A stretch of 64,000 nucleotides of DNA from CAZYFH01 sp965197395 (GTDB taxonomy: Bacteria; Acidobacteriota; Vicinamibacteria; Vicinamibacterales; UBA8438): the NCBI GenBank assembly GCA_965197395.1, contig OZ240205.1, positions 372,001-436,000 on the forward strand, in the 5' to 3' direction. The stretch's first letter is position 1. Each line of letters opens with the position of its first letter. The notes under the pieces were generated by a model. That model was not told the DNA's origin and made no database searches. It worked only from the letters and a program-made list of their open reading frames with translations. Made by a program: the position numbers and the translations under genes. Shown one piece after another: positions 35,879 to 44,909 of this stretch.

Positions 35879-37024
35879 TTATAGCGCGCCGCCCGACCGC
35901 ATCGCCTGGAACCGCAGCCAGTGGTCGGCCAATACAAGCGCGACCATCGCCTCCGCCATCGGCACAAACCGGGGCAGCAGGCAGGGATCGTGCCTGCCTC
36001 GTGTGCGGATGGTGGTCGGTCGTCCGTCTCGGGTCACGGTCGCTTGCGCCTGAGGCAGGCTGCTCGTCGGCTTCACGGCCGCCCGCAGCACGATGGGCAT
36101 CCCGCTCGAGATGCCGCCGAGCATGCCGCCGTGACGGTTGGTCCGGGTGACGATGCGCGGGCGACCGGCCGTGGCCGGACCGCCGCTCGACTCCTCAGCG
36201 ATGAAGGTGTCGTTGTTCTCGAGACCGGTCAGGGTGGCGCAGCCGAACCCGACCCCGTATTCGACGCCGAGCACGGCCGGAAGGCTGAAGAGCGCCTTGC
36301 CGAGGTCGGCCTTCAGCTTGTCGAACACCGGCTCCCCCAGTCCAGCCGGCACGTTCGTGGCGACGATCTCGGCGACCCCGCCAACCGAGTTCTGCTCCGC
36401 TCGGAGCCGTTCGATCAGCGCGATCATCTGCTCCGCTTTCTCGGGGTCCGGGCACCGCACGAGGTTCGGCTCACCCGACGGGAGCGTTTCGACCTCCGCA
36501 AGCGTCACCGTCGCGGGGTCGTCCACGCTCGCCACGACGTCGCCCACCTGCCTCACGTAGCCGACCACGCTCCCACCGAAATCTCGGGCAATGAGCTTTT
36601 TCGCGATCGCACCGGCGGCGACACGGACCGTCGTCTCGCGCGCGCTGGACCGGCCGCCGCCGCGATAGTCGCGGAACCCGTACTTTGCGTCGTAGCTGTG
36701 GTCGGCGTGGCCCGGGCGATACGTGTCCTTGATCTCGGTGTAGTCGCGGCTGCGTTGATCACGATTTGCCACGAGGATGGCGATGCTGGTGCCCGTCGTC
36801 TTCCCCTCGAAGACCCCGGACAGAATCTCAGGGACGTCAGGCTCGTCGCGCTGCGACACGATCGCGCTCTGGCCGGGACGGCGACGCGCCATGTCGGGCG
36901 TGAGGTCGTCAACGCTGAGCGGCAGGCCCGGCGGACAGCCGTCGACGATCGCGAGGTGCCCCGCGCCGTGCGACTCGCCCGCGGTCGTAATCCTGAACAG
37001 CTGGCCGAAGCTGTTACCTGCCAT
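35879..37024 (-). CDS. aroC: Chorismate synthase
   Basis: 381 residues, the normal length. It converts 5-enolpyruvylshikimate-3-phosphate to chorismate with reduced FMN, the last step of the shikimate pathway. Diagnostic motifs are all present: GESHG near residue 17, ARRRPGQS, the signature DYRGGGRSSARET, and the C-terminal MLGGISSGMPI and RHDPCLLPR. No other aromatic amino-acid genes are nearby, and the adjoining hypothetical gene may share its transcript. Confidence 0.97.
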   Translation of the reverse strand: MAGNSFGQLFRITTAGESHGAGHLAIVDGCPPGLPLSVDDLTPDMARRRPGQSAIVSQRDEPDVPEILSGVFEGKTTGTSIAILVANRDQRSRDYTEIKDTYRPGHADHSYDAKYGFRDYRGGGRSSARETTVRVAAGAIAKKLIARDFGGSVVGYVRQVGDVVASVDDPATVTLAEVETLPSGEPNLVRCPDPEKAEQMIALIERLRAEQNSVGGVAEIVATNVPAGLGEPVFDKLKADLGKALFSLPAVLGVEYGVGFGCATLTGLENNDTFIAEESSGGPATAGRPRIVTRTNRHGGMLGGISSGMPIVLRAAVKPTSSLPQAQATVTRDGRPTTIRTRGRHDPCLLPRFVPMAEAMVALVLADHWLRFQAMRSGGAL

Positions 37025-37333
37025 CCAGCGAATTGTACCGCGTCGTCTTCGCGCGGAGTCCCGGATTCAGCTATGAAGGTTGTCTGCGGTAGGGAATCCA
37101 TTCATGCGCATCACCAACTAGCGCGCTCGTCCGTCGCTCTTCCCCGACAGACTCGTCGTTCGTGTGCAGCCGCCGAGCCCGTTGACCGCGTCAGTTGACG
37201 TGCTCGATGGCCGTCGTGCCGGTCGCCTGGTCCCGGCTCGCGGTTACAGGCCGCACTGTCGTTTTGGTGTGCAGATGACGTCCTCAGATTCGTCGCTCAA
37301 CGGTCGACGGGGGGACTCCCAACACCGCGATCG
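37025..37333. other. Intergenic stretch without a recognised gene
   Basis: About 309 bases between divergent aroC and the MATE remnant. No convincing reading frame, RNA gene or repeat is visible; it should hold the aroC promoter. Confidence 0.5.
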
Positions 37334-37700
37334 GTGACGCGCGTCTGGCGCGACGTGCGTGACGCCGTACGGGGTGTCGAACGCGATTACACGACCGGAA
37401 GCTTCGGTCGTGCGGTGCTCTTGCTTGCCGTCCCGATGGTCCTCGAGATGGCGATGCAGTCGGTCTTCGAGGTCGTCGACGTCTATTTTGTCGGCCGCCT
37501 CGGGCCCATCCCGGCGTTCGGTCTCGAGGGGGCGGCGATCGCCACGACCATTGGCCGAGGCGTTGGCGTGGGGGCTCGCGGTCCCGGCTGGCTTCGGAAT
37601 TGAGGGTGTGTTCGTCACCGTCGCCATCTGCCAGACGCTGATGGCCATCGTCGGCGTGCTGGTGTTCCAGCGCGGCCGCTGGAAGACGCGAAGGATATAG
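37334..37700 (+). pseudogene. MATE-family efflux pump, decayed remnant
   Basis: The start encodes a MATE-like N-terminus (DYTTGSFGRAVLLLAVPMVLEM, QSVFEVVDVYFVGRLG). It jumps after about 50 codons to a late part of the protein (GLEGAAIATTIGRG) and then shifts frame; the alternative frame gives the C-terminal end (GFGIEGVFVTVAICQTLMAIVG...RGRWK). Over 300 residues are missing, so it cannot work as a transporter. Confidence 0.75.
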
Positions 37701-37707
37701 CCTGCGT

Positions 37708-37727
37708 GGCGCGGCTGAAGCCGCGCC
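37708..37727. repeat. REP-like hairpin
   Basis: GGCGCGGCTGAAGCCGCGCC folds into a 9-bp perfect stem with a two-base turn just after the MATE remnant. It could be a dispersed palindromic repeat or act as a terminator; no T-run follows. Confidence 0.45.
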
Positions 37728-37792
37728 CTACGACGGATCGACCCCCGGCGGCGCATTCTTCCAGCGGCGCATCGGAGTGCGCGCGGACGGTT

Positions 37793-37960
37793 CTACGCCG
37801 GAGGGACCTTCTTCCAACGCGCGAGCGCGTAGGTGAGCAAGCCGAGCAGCGCCTCGTCGAGGAACGGAATTGGATCCGGGACCAGCACGTCGACGGCAAA
37901 GAGGACCGCGGCGAGCACGAACAGCTGCCAGGATCGGAGGCCGTTGAGGAACTTGAGCAT
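37793..37960 (-). CDS. Small membrane protein (DUF6116-like)
   Basis: 55 residues starting at 37960: MLKFLNGLRSWQLFVLAAV, then DVLVPDPIPFLDEALLGL and a C-terminal RWKKVPPA. One or two membrane-associated helices flank a conserved-looking VPDPIPFLDE turn. The composition strongly favours a real gene. Similar mini-proteins, often annotated DUF6116, are found as single genes in proteobacteria and acidobacteria; function unknown. Confidence 0.65.
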   Translation of the reverse strand: MLKFLNGLRSWQLFVLAAVLFAVDVLVPDPIPFLDEALLGLLTYALARWKKVPPA

Positions 37961-37991
37961 CGCGCGTCTGTGATCCTAGCCGGCAGTGCGC

Positions 37992-38669
37992 TCAGGCCAG
38001 GTGGCGGCGGTAGAAGGCCAGCATCCGCTGCCAGCACCGTGCGGCGTATTCCGCGTGGTAGACGTCGGGCCGGGTGTCGTTGAAGAATCCGTGGTCGGCT
38101 CCCTCAAAGACCGTGATGTCCGCCGTCTTGCCGGCCGCCTCCAGATCGGCCTCGAGTGTTCGCGCAACGTCCGGCGGTACGAACGTGTCCTTCTCGGCGA
38201 AGAAGCCGAGCACGGGTGCGTGAAGGCTCGGGAGATCGGGCGTCACGTTGGGGTGAATCCCGTAGAAGTCGACGCACGCCCCGACCTTGCGGTTTGCGCA
38301 CGCCGCGAACAGCGAGAGCTGCCCGCCCATGCAGAACCCGACGGTCCCGACACGACCGCCGGCCACATCGTCGCGAGACAGCACGTACTCCACGGCGCCC
38401 CGGAGGTCCTTTTCCGCCTCGTCGATCTGCAGCGCCATCATCAGCTTGCCGGCGGCATCCGGGCCGGTCGCCGTCTCGCCGTGATACATGTCGGGCGCCA
38501 GCGCGACGAAGCCTTCCGCCGCCAGGCGATCGACAACGTCCTTCACGTGGTCGACCAACCCCCACCACTCCTGAATGACGATGACACCCGGGCCGACACC
38601 GCGCCCCGGGGTGGCGAGATAGCCGCTACCGTGTTTGCCGTTCGTCGGGAACTCCACCATCGATCCCAT
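37992..38669 (-). CDS. Dienelactone hydrolase family protein
   Basis: 225 residues with an alpha/beta-hydrolase fold: VIVIQEWWGLVDH near the start (the oxyanion and substrate-arginine region of this family), the cysteine nucleophile in GFCMGG near residue 120, an aspartate in FAEKDTFVPP and the histidine in DHGFFND. The Cys-Asp-His triad marks carboxymethylenebutenolidase-type enzymes. It lies just downstream of the small DUF6116-like gene in reverse order and divergent from the VOC gene. Confidence 0.9.
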   Translation of the reverse strand: MGSMVEFPTNGKHGSGYLATPGRGVGPGVIVIQEWWGLVDHVKDVVDRLAAEGFVALAPDMYHGETATGPDAAGKLMMALQIDEAEKDLRGAVEYVLSRDDVAGGRVGTVGFCMGGQLSLFAACANRKVGACVDFYGIHPNVTPDLPSLHAPVLGFFAEKDTFVPPDVARTLEADLEAAGKTADITVFEGADHGFFNDTRPDVYHAEYAARCWQRMLAFYRRHLA

Positions 38670-38740
38670 CGGCAGGTTCTCCTCTCGGTGCTGTTCGGTG
38701 TTGAGACCGGACGAGCGCGGCCGCCATTATACGGCCTTGA

Positions 38741-38746
38741 TATACT
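38741..38746 (+). promoter_or_regulatory. Possible -10 box for the VOC-protein gene
   Basis: TATACT lies 23 bases before the ATG at 38769, followed by the ribosome site AAAGGAG. No good -35 hexamer is visible, so this is a weak call. Confidence 0.3.
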
Positions 38747-38768
38747 CGGGCCCCAAAGGAGCGAGCCC

Positions 38769-39371
38769 ATGGCGAAGAAGCGCAAGGCAGCGAAGAAGAA
38801 GGCTGCGGCCCCACAGAAGAAGACCGCGAAGACGCGAGCGATAAAGAAGACCCGCAAAGCCGGGGGTGCCCGCACCACGAAGCGCGCAGCCACCACGCGC
38901 ACACGCGCGCCAAAACAGGTGCGCCCGGTCCCGGACGGCTTCAACACCGTCAGCGTGCACCTCGTCGTGAGCGACGGCAACCGGGCGATGGCGTTCTACG
39001 AGAAGGCGTTCGGCGCGAAGGAAATGATGCGGATGCCGGGCCCAGGCGGCGCGCTGATGCATGGCGAGGTCCAGATCGGCGACTCACGGGTCATGGTTGC
39101 CGACGAGATGCCGGGCGGATCCAAGTCGCCGACGACACTGGGTGGCACGCCGTGCGTGGTGAGCGTCTACGTCGAGGACGCAGACGATTTCTTTATCCGC
39201 GCGGCGCAGGCCGGCGCCCGCGTGACACAGCCGCTCGAGAACATGTTCTGGGGCGACCGCTACGGCCAGCTCGTCGATCCGTTCGGGCACGTGTGGTCCG
39301 TCGCGACCCACGTCGAGGACGTCTCGCCACGCCAGATGGCCAAGCGCGTGCAGAAGATGCTCGACGGGTAG
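38769..39371 (+). CDS. Glyoxalase/VOC-fold protein with a lysine/alanine-rich N-terminal tail
   Basis: 200 residues. The first about 50 are almost only Lys, Ala, Arg and Thr (KKRKAAKKKAAAPQKKTAKT), like histone-H1-type tails. The rest is a VOC (PhnB-like) domain: SVHLVVSDGNRAMAFYEKAFGA, MHGEVQIGDSRVMVADE, FWGDRYGQLVDPFGHVW. PhnB-like domains are usually free-standing and of unknown substrate. The tail suggests nucleic-acid or polyanion binding. A clear AAGGAG site precedes the ATG. Confidence 0.85.
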   Translation: MAKKRKAAKKKAAAPQKKTAKTRAIKKTRKAGGARTTKRAATTRTRAPKQVRPVPDGFNTVSVHLVVSDGNRAMAFYEKAFGAKEMMRMPGPGGALMHGEVQIGDSRVMVADEMPGGSKSPTTLGGTPCVVSVYVEDADDFFIRAAQAGARVTQPLENMFWGDRYGQLVDPFGHVWSVATHVEDVSPRQMAKRVQKMLDG

Positions 39372-39394
39372 CTGCTAACGGGCAGGGCCGAGGG

Positions 39395-40837
39395 TCAGTC
39401 AACGGCCGGTGTCACGGAGCGGCTGTCGACGACGATCGTCGACAGACTCTGGGCACGGTTCGCGAACGCGTCATCGGTCAAGGACAACGGCGCGTAGAGT
39501 TCGAGGCTCGCCTGCAGCAGCGTGCCACCATGTAGCGTGGCCACCTCGTCGGGGTTCAACCCCGCGCGGTGCACCATCCACCCCTTGTAATCGGCCTGCG
39601 CGGCCACCGCTGTCGACCACTCAGGACCGGGCCCGCCGAGCACGAACCGATCCGGCTGGAGCCGCTCGGCGATGGTGCCGACCAGTCGTCCATCGACATA
39701 GAAGTGCGTCTGGCCGCGTGCGACATAGTGGGTGAGCACGACATGATGCCACCGCCCGTTGGCGCCCGGCGCCGGAGACGTCACAGTGTTCCCGCCCGCG
39801 GCCGCATAGACCCAGCGACCGTCCACCAAATTGATGGTGGCCTGGAACCGGCGTCCGCTCGGGCTGAGTGTCATCGCCTCGAACTCCCGGTCGCCGCGTG
39901 CCGTCGGCACCGTGCGCCAGGCGACGTCATGGTCGACCGTCTCGCCGCCGATCCCCGCGACCGTGCCGTCGCCGTCCGAGCGCACGAGAAAGCTGAACCC
40001 GAACGACCGCAGCGTGTCGTCCACCTGGAGCGTCAGCGGCGCCCGGCCGCCGCCCCGCACGCGTGCGAATCCCGGAGCACTCGCCGTCGTTGGGATAGGC
40101 TTGCCGGCGGCGATCGCGTCGAACAGCGTCGGGACGATCGCATGAAACATCTCCGTGTGTCCCGCCGCGTTCGGGTGGATGGGCTCGGGGAAGAAGCCGC
40201 GCGCCCACCGGCCGTGCCCGTCATCGATGGCGCCGAGGAAGTTGATGCTCGGAACGTCCCATGTGTTCATCAACAGGTTCATGCGACGGACGTGTCCGTA
40301 CTCGAACTCGGTGAAATCGCCTCGGGCATAGTTCAGCCCGACGACCGGCTCGATGCCGCGTTCGCGCGACCGCCGAATGAGCTCCCGCATCCCGTCGGCG
40401 AACTGCTGCGAGAGGGTGTCGCCCGCGTCCTGCGAGGCCACGCAGCGGCGGGAATCCTCGCCGGGCGCGCACCGCTTGATCCCCTCGTTACCGAGTGAAA
40501 GCGCGATGACCACGTATCCGGGGTGCACCGTGGTCAGATACCGCGTGTCGGGATCAGGCGTTCCCTCGGGTTCAAAGCGCGGCGCGATCGTGATGGTGTT
40601 GTCACCGCCACGCGAGCGGTTCAGCACCTCCCAGCCGCGCGGTTCGAGCAACTCACGCAGGCGGCCGGTGTAGCCGCCGAGATTGAGCTCGTCCCCGGTC
40701 CCGTTCGGTACCGACGACCCCCACAGGGCGATCCGTTGTGGTCGTTCGGCGTCCGACTGCGTCGCCACGCTCGACGACATGCCGACCGCGAGACCGATGA
40801 CGCCGACGAGGACAGCGCACGTGCGCACCCGGCTCAT
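39395..40837 (-). CDS. Secreted SGNH-type esterase with a C-terminal LamG-like domain
   Basis: 480 residues. After the signal peptide the first about 240 residues show a GDSL/SGNH-like layout (ALWGSSVPNGTGDELNLGG with the serine, RGGDNTI, ALSLGNEG, IHPNAAGHTEM with Asp/His-equivalent). The C-terminal half is a concanavalin-like laminin-G fold (TLSPSGRRFQATINLVDGRW, HHVVLTHYVARGQTHFYVDGRLVG). Probably an exported carbohydrate-bound ester hydrolase; the LamG part may bind glycan. The ATG at 40837 was preferred because an AAAGGA box precedes it. Confidence 0.82.
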   Translation of the reverse strand: MSRVRTCAVLVGVIGLAVGMSSSVATQSDAERPQRIALWGSSVPNGTGDELNLGGYTGRLRELLEPRGWEVLNRSRGGDNTITIAPRFEPEGTPDPDTRYLTTVHPGYVVIALSLGNEGIKRCAPGEDSRRCVASQDAGDTLSQQFADGMRELIRRSRERGIEPVVGLNYARGDFTEFEYGHVRRMNLLMNTWDVPSINFLGAIDDGHGRWARGFFPEPIHPNAAGHTEMFHAIVPTLFDAIAAGKPIPTTASAPGFARVRGGGRAPLTLQVDDTLRSFGFSFLVRSDGDGTVAGIGGETVDHDVAWRTVPTARGDREFEAMTLSPSGRRFQATINLVDGRWVYAAAGGNTVTSPAPGANGRWHHVVLTHYVARGQTHFYVDGRLVGTIAERLQPDRFVLGGPGPEWSTAVAAQADYKGWMVHRAGLNPDEVATLHGGTLLQASLELYAPLSLTDDAFANRAQSLSTIVVDSRSVTPAVD

Positions 40838-40901
40838 GGATCGTCCTTTCACCCTCGGTGCGCGCAGCTTAGCACGCGCGTGTGCGGGGTCTGCGCATCG
40901 C

Positions 40902-41612
40902 TCACGGAAGCTGGCTCACGATCGCGCCGTTCTCGTCGATGAAGTTGACACTGGGCCAGCCGTCCGCGGCGACGCCGAACGCCAGCCGGGGTTGCCTCGC
41001 GTCGGCCAGGTTGAGCACCGTCGCATCGTTCACGACGCCGAACACCGCGCGTGGGCGTCCCGCCGCCGACAGGGTGAGCTGCGGCATGTCGTCGTTGCCG
41101 ACATGAAGCGCGGCGGTCTGCTGACCGACGCCGTCCGTGAGCGCCAGCCGGGGATGACCCTCCGCATTCAGGTGGAGCAGCGCCCGACTCTGTGTGCCGT
41201 CTCCCAAGGTCAGCATCGGGGCTCCCTGGATGACGCCGAACAAACCCTGCCCCTCGTTCTCGAGACCGAGCACCACCAGCGGCTCATCGCCCTCCGTAGT
41301 CACGAGCACGCGACGCTGTCCCTGGGCATCCAAGAGCTCGACGACGGGCGTGCCGCCAGGATCGACGCCGAACACGCCGCGCACCCGTCCCTGATCGTCG
41401 TAGAAAGCAAGCGACGCGAGACCGCGCTCATCGCTGCCGCTCAGCGTGCCACGCAGCCGTCCGGCGGTGTCGACCAGATTGAGCTGGGTCGTGGTGACCA
41501 CCTCGGCGACGCCCTGAGCCTCGACGCCGCCCATCATCAGGAGATTGACCACCGCGCCCCCAACGAGCGACGCCGCGATCATGCCAACGACGGTCCACGT
41601 GCCTGTCATCAA
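40902..41612 (-). CDS. Membrane-anchored protein with tandem beta-strand repeats
   Basis: 236 residues. One N-terminal helix (VVGMIAASLVGGAVVNLLMMGG) is followed by six or seven imperfect repeats of about 25-28 residues of the type LxLxDxxGxxRxxLxVxxDGxPxLxLxD (TTTQLNLVDTAGRLRGTLS, then VVELLDAQGQRRVLV, then LNLADARQPRLAF). The repeats suggest a beta-solenoid or stacked hairpin fold on the outside of the membrane. Function unknown. Only 13 bp separate it from the stop of the MFS gene, so the two are probably co-transcribed. Confidence 0.7.
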   Translation of the reverse strand: MMTGTWTVVGMIAASLVGGAVVNLLMMGGVEAQGVAEVVTTTQLNLVDTAGRLRGTLSGSDERGLASLAFYDDQGRVRGVFGVDPGGTPVVELLDAQGQRRVLVTTEGDEPLVVLGLENEGQGLFGVIQGAPMLTLGDGTQSRALLHLNAEGHPRLALTDGVGQQTAALHVGNDDMPQLTLSAAGRPRAVFGVVNDATVLNLADARQPRLAFGVAADGWPSVNFIDENGAIVSQLP

Positions 41613-41625
41613 TCAGTCCCCCTCG

Positions 41626-42999
41626 TCATGACTCCGCCGCCAACGCGGCGGCCGCCCGTTCGGTCCCGTCGATCGGCTCGTCGGTGTCGGTTGGCGTGAA
41701 CTGGCGCCCACGCGTTTCCGGCCCCATCCAGATCATGGCGGCCACGAGCAATCCGGACACCGCAATGCAGAGGCTCATCGCGCCGCCGACCGTCATGCCG
41801 CCGTCCTGGAGGCGCCCGAGCACGAATGGGGTCGCGGAACCGAGCGCCGCGCCGACGTGGTACGACAGACCGGGTCCGACGCCGCGCACCGCCGTCGGAA
41901 ACCGCTCGGTCAGATAGGACGGCGCCATGCCCCAGATACCGCCGCCGCTGGCGCCCATGACGATGGCGCCGAAGACGAGCACCAGGGCGTTCGTCGAACC
42001 GAGATAGGCCGGCAGCACGGCGACGCCGATCAGCGCGGCCGCCGAGACGGCCCCGCGCCGGCCGAGGCGTGTCTCCGATGCACGCCCCCAGAGCGCCATC
42101 CCGACAATCGCCCCGAGATTGAACGCGATCAGGTAGCCCAGTGTCCCGCGACCGCCTTCGCGAAGAAAGGTCGGGTACCAGAAGCTGAGGGAGTAGTAGG
42201 AGAACATGAAGGCGCCCATCAGCAGGGACGACTGCACGGTCGCCCACCAGAGGTCGGGCCCGAAGAGGCGCAGCACCGAAGCCCGGGCGGCGTCCGGCGC
42301 AGTGCCCGCCTCCGCCAGGCGTCGCTGGCGGGCGAGCCAGACCGGGCTCTCGCTGACACCTGACCGGATCCACAACACCAGGAGCGCCGGAACGACGCCA
42401 GTCCAGAACATCACGCGCCAGCCGAGTGTCGACGCGGCGGCGTCGCTGAACGGGTCCGGGATCGCACTGAACAGCGGGTAGATGTAATGAAACGTCAGCG
42501 CGGAGAGGATGTAGCCCCAGTACCAGCCACCCTGCAGCAGGCCAGAGGCGAGACCGCGAAGCTTCGTCGGCCAGTGTTCGAGCGCCAGCGGCATGCCGGC
42601 CGCCCACTCACCGCCCATCCCGATCCCGAACAACGCGCGGAACGCGAATAACATGGCGTATGACGTGGAAAAACCGCTCAGGAACGCGAAGATCGAGAAC
42701 CAGAGGATGGAGAGCATCAGCGGGAGCTTGCGCCCATATCGATCCGCCATCGCACCCGCGCCAAGCCCACCGACCAGTCGAAACATCAACGTGACGGTAC
42801 CGAGCGCCCCTGCCAGCGCGCGGTCGACGGTGAAGCTGTTCTGGATGTCGATCAGGATGAAGGTGAGGATGGTAAAGTCGAACCCGTCGAGCAGCCACCC
42901 GAGAAATGTGGCGAGGAAGGCTTTCCACTGCTCGCGGGTCACCTGCCGATACCAGGCGAGCTGTTTCGCCGTGGCCGGCAGCGCGTGTTGGGACACCAT
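41626..42999 (-). CDS. MFS transporter (metabolite:H+ symporter type)
   Basis: 457 residues with 12 predicted membrane helices. Family motifs are clear: GWLLDGFDFTILTFILIDIQ in helix 1, the loop motif DRYGRKLPLM, and IGMGGEWAAGMPLALEHWP, which resembles sialate, shikimate and aromatic-acid transporters. The substrate is probably a small organic acid. It is divergent from the carboxylesterase gene and followed by the repeat protein. Confidence 0.9.
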   Translation of the reverse strand: MVSQHALPATAKQLAWYRQVTREQWKAFLATFLGWLLDGFDFTILTFILIDIQNSFTVDRALAGALGTVTLMFRLVGGLGAGAMADRYGRKLPLMLSILWFSIFAFLSGFSTSYAMLFAFRALFGIGMGGEWAAGMPLALEHWPTKLRGLASGLLQGGWYWGYILSALTFHYIYPLFSAIPDPFSDAAASTLGWRVMFWTGVVPALLVLWIRSGVSESPVWLARQRRLAEAGTAPDAARASVLRLFGPDLWWATVQSSLLMGAFMFSYYSLSFWYPTFLREGGRGTLGYLIAFNLGAIVGMALWGRASETRLGRRGAVSAAALIGVAVLPAYLGSTNALVLVFGAIVMGASGGGIWGMAPSYLTERFPTAVRGVGPGLSYHVGAALGSATPFVLGRLQDGGMTVGGAMSLCIAVSGLLVAAMIWMGPETRGRQFTPTDTDEPIDGTERAAAALAAES

Positions 43000-43119
43000 C
43001 AGCTGTCTCTCGTCGTGGCGGCCGGCGGGGAGGCCGTCGACAGGATAGCCTAGCAGCCCGTGGTTTTCGTCACGACGCGTACACGGTTACGATATCGTGT
43101 TCGACAACGGAGGTAACTG

Positions 43120-44790
43120 ATGCAACTGAACCGACTTCCCTCGTTCCTGCGAAGCGCCGTGGGCACCTCGGCCGTCTGCCTGCTTGCCGGGTGCGCCGCA
43201 CCGGCGGATGACGCCCCTGTCGTGGAGCTGCTGTCGCCTGATGACCCGGTCGCCGTCACCGGCGGCGAGATTCGTGGTGTGGTCTCGGACCGCAACGCCG
43301 ACATCCTCGCCTTCAAGGGGATCCCATTCGCCGCACCGCCGGTCGGGGACCTCCGGTGGCGACCACCCGAGCCGGTCGTCACGTGGGACGGGGTGCGGGA
43401 CGCGGCCGAGGCGGGCGCGATCTGCGTGCAGGCCGCCGGATTGGACTCGGGACAGCAGAGCGAGGACTGCCTCTTCCTCAACGTCTGGACGCCGCGGCAG
43501 TCGACCGAGCCGCTGCCGGTCATGGTGTGGATTCATGGGGGCGGCTACACCGGTGGTGCCAGCTCGACGCCGCTCTATGACGGCACCCAGCTGGCCGCCG
43601 ACGGTGCCGTGCTCGTCTCGATCAACTACCGGCTGAACGTGTTCGGCTTCCTCGCGCACCCAGCGTTGTCGGCCGAGTCGGCCCACGATGCGTCGGGCAA
43701 CTACGGCCTGATGGACATGGTGGCCGCGCTCGAGTGGGTGAGGGACAACATCTCAACGTTTGGCGGTGACCCGAGCCGCGTCACCATCTTCGGCGAGTCG
43801 GCCGGGGCCGGCGCGGTGATGTCGGTCATGCTGATCCCACAGGCGGAGGGTCTGTATCACCGGGCCATCGCCGAGAGCAACTGGATTCACGGCTGGGACC
43901 GGCCACTCCGTGAAGCGGATCGCGGCTGGGAGCCCGCCGAGGCGCAGGGCGTGCGTATCGCCGAGGCGCTGGGCGGGACCGGCGACGACGCGCTCGCCAC
44001 CATGCGCGACGCGACCGCGGCCGACGTCCTCGAGGCGTCCAACACCGGCGCCGGGAGCCCCTTCCTGCGGGCGGGCAACGTCTGGGCCCCCAACATCGAC
44101 GGTTGGATCATCCCGGACGACCCCCTGGCCATGTACGACAACGGCCGTCAGCATGACGTCCCGCTGATCACGGGGATGAACGGCAACGAGGGATCGCTGA
44201 TGACAACCGCCATGGATATCGCGGACGCCGACGCTTTCGAGGCTCACATCCGCGGCGTCTACCCGATGCTCGCCACCGAGGCGCTCGCTCACTACGACGT
44301 GCACTCCGCGGAATCGGCCAAGGCGGGGATCGACCACGTGGTCCACGATATGTACTTCGCCGGGCCGGTGCGCGCGCACGCCCGCACCCATGCCAACGTC
44401 TCTTCGCCGGCGTGGCTCTACCAGTTCACGCATGTGCCACCGACGCCGGGCGGCGCGGCGATGGGGTCTCATCACGCCGCGGAGCTGGCCTATGTGTTCG
44501 GCACGCTCACGCCTCGGGCGCCGGGGCAGGAGAACCCCGGCATCTTGACGCCTGTCGGCGATTTCACCGACGTCGACATGCAGCTGTCAGAGACGATGCG
44601 CGCCTACTGGGTGCAATTCGCCGCGACCGGCGATCCCAACCGTGCGGACCTCCCGGCGTGGCCGTCGTACGATGCAGCCACCGACGAGCATTTGGTACTG
44701 GGCGAGGTGGTCGTCGCCGGCACGCGGGTCCACGAGGAGGGCGCCTTGCTCTGGGACGCGTTCGAGGCGCACCAGCGCGAGTCGAATTAA
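43120..44790 (+). CDS. Type-B carboxylesterase, lipoprotein
   Basis: 556 residues. A lipobox (VCLLAGC) near residue 25 indicates membrane anchoring. The type-B signature EDCLFLNVWTP, oxyanion hole IHGGGYTGG, nucleophile elbow FGESAGAGAV, glutamate region NGNEGSLM and histidine in MGSHHAAELAYVFG are all present. It cleaves carboxylic esters. GGAGGTAACTG before the ATG is a strong ribosome site. It ends against a dispersed repeat. Confidence 0.92.
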   Translation: MQLNRLPSFLRSAVGTSAVCLLAGCAAPADDAPVVELLSPDDPVAVTGGEIRGVVSDRNADILAFKGIPFAAPPVGDLRWRPPEPVVTWDGVRDAAEAGAICVQAAGLDSGQQSEDCLFLNVWTPRQSTEPLPVMVWIHGGGYTGGASSTPLYDGTQLAADGAVLVSINYRLNVFGFLAHPALSAESAHDASGNYGLMDMVAALEWVRDNISTFGGDPSRVTIFGESAGAGAVMSVMLIPQAEGLYHRAIAESNWIHGWDRPLREADRGWEPAEAQGVRIAEALGGTGDDALATMRDATAADVLEASNTGAGSPFLRAGNVWAPNIDGWIIPDDPLAMYDNGRQHDVPLITGMNGNEGSLMTTAMDIADADAFEAHIRGVYPMLATEALAHYDVHSAESAKAGIDHVVHDMYFAGPVRAHARTHANVSSPAWLYQFTHVPPTPGGAAMGSHHAAELAYVFGTLTPRAPGQENPGILTPVGDFTDVDMQLSETMRAYWVQFAATGDPNRADLPAWPSYDAATDEHLVLGEVVVAGTRVHEEGALLWDAFEAHQRESN

Positions 44791-44886
44791 GACGGGGCAG
44801 CCCCGAACCCCGCCGCGGGCGCTGCGTGGGGACCCCGAGAGCCCCACTCCGCGCCCGCGAGGCGCGCCGTGCGCGCCTTGGCCGCC
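44791..44886. repeat. Dispersed GC-rich repeat, copy 1
   Basis: About 96 bases (GACGGGGCAGCCCCGAACCC...CGCGCCTTGGCCG) recur at roughly 90% identity and in reverse orientation at 62112-62209, with a partial third copy at 62775-62811. Internal palindromes (CCCCGAGAGCCCC-type and GCGCGCCGTGCGCGC) suggest a REP/BIME-like sequence. Confidence 0.75.
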
Positions 44887-44909
44887 AACCTCGTCTCAGT
44901 GCTCGACGA

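Noticed and set aside
39569..40498. 309-codon plus-strand frame inside the SGNH esterase gene
   Set aside because: Antisense shadow typical of GC-rich DNA; composition is Arg/His/Pro-rich with no motif, whereas the minus-strand frame shows clear family motifs.
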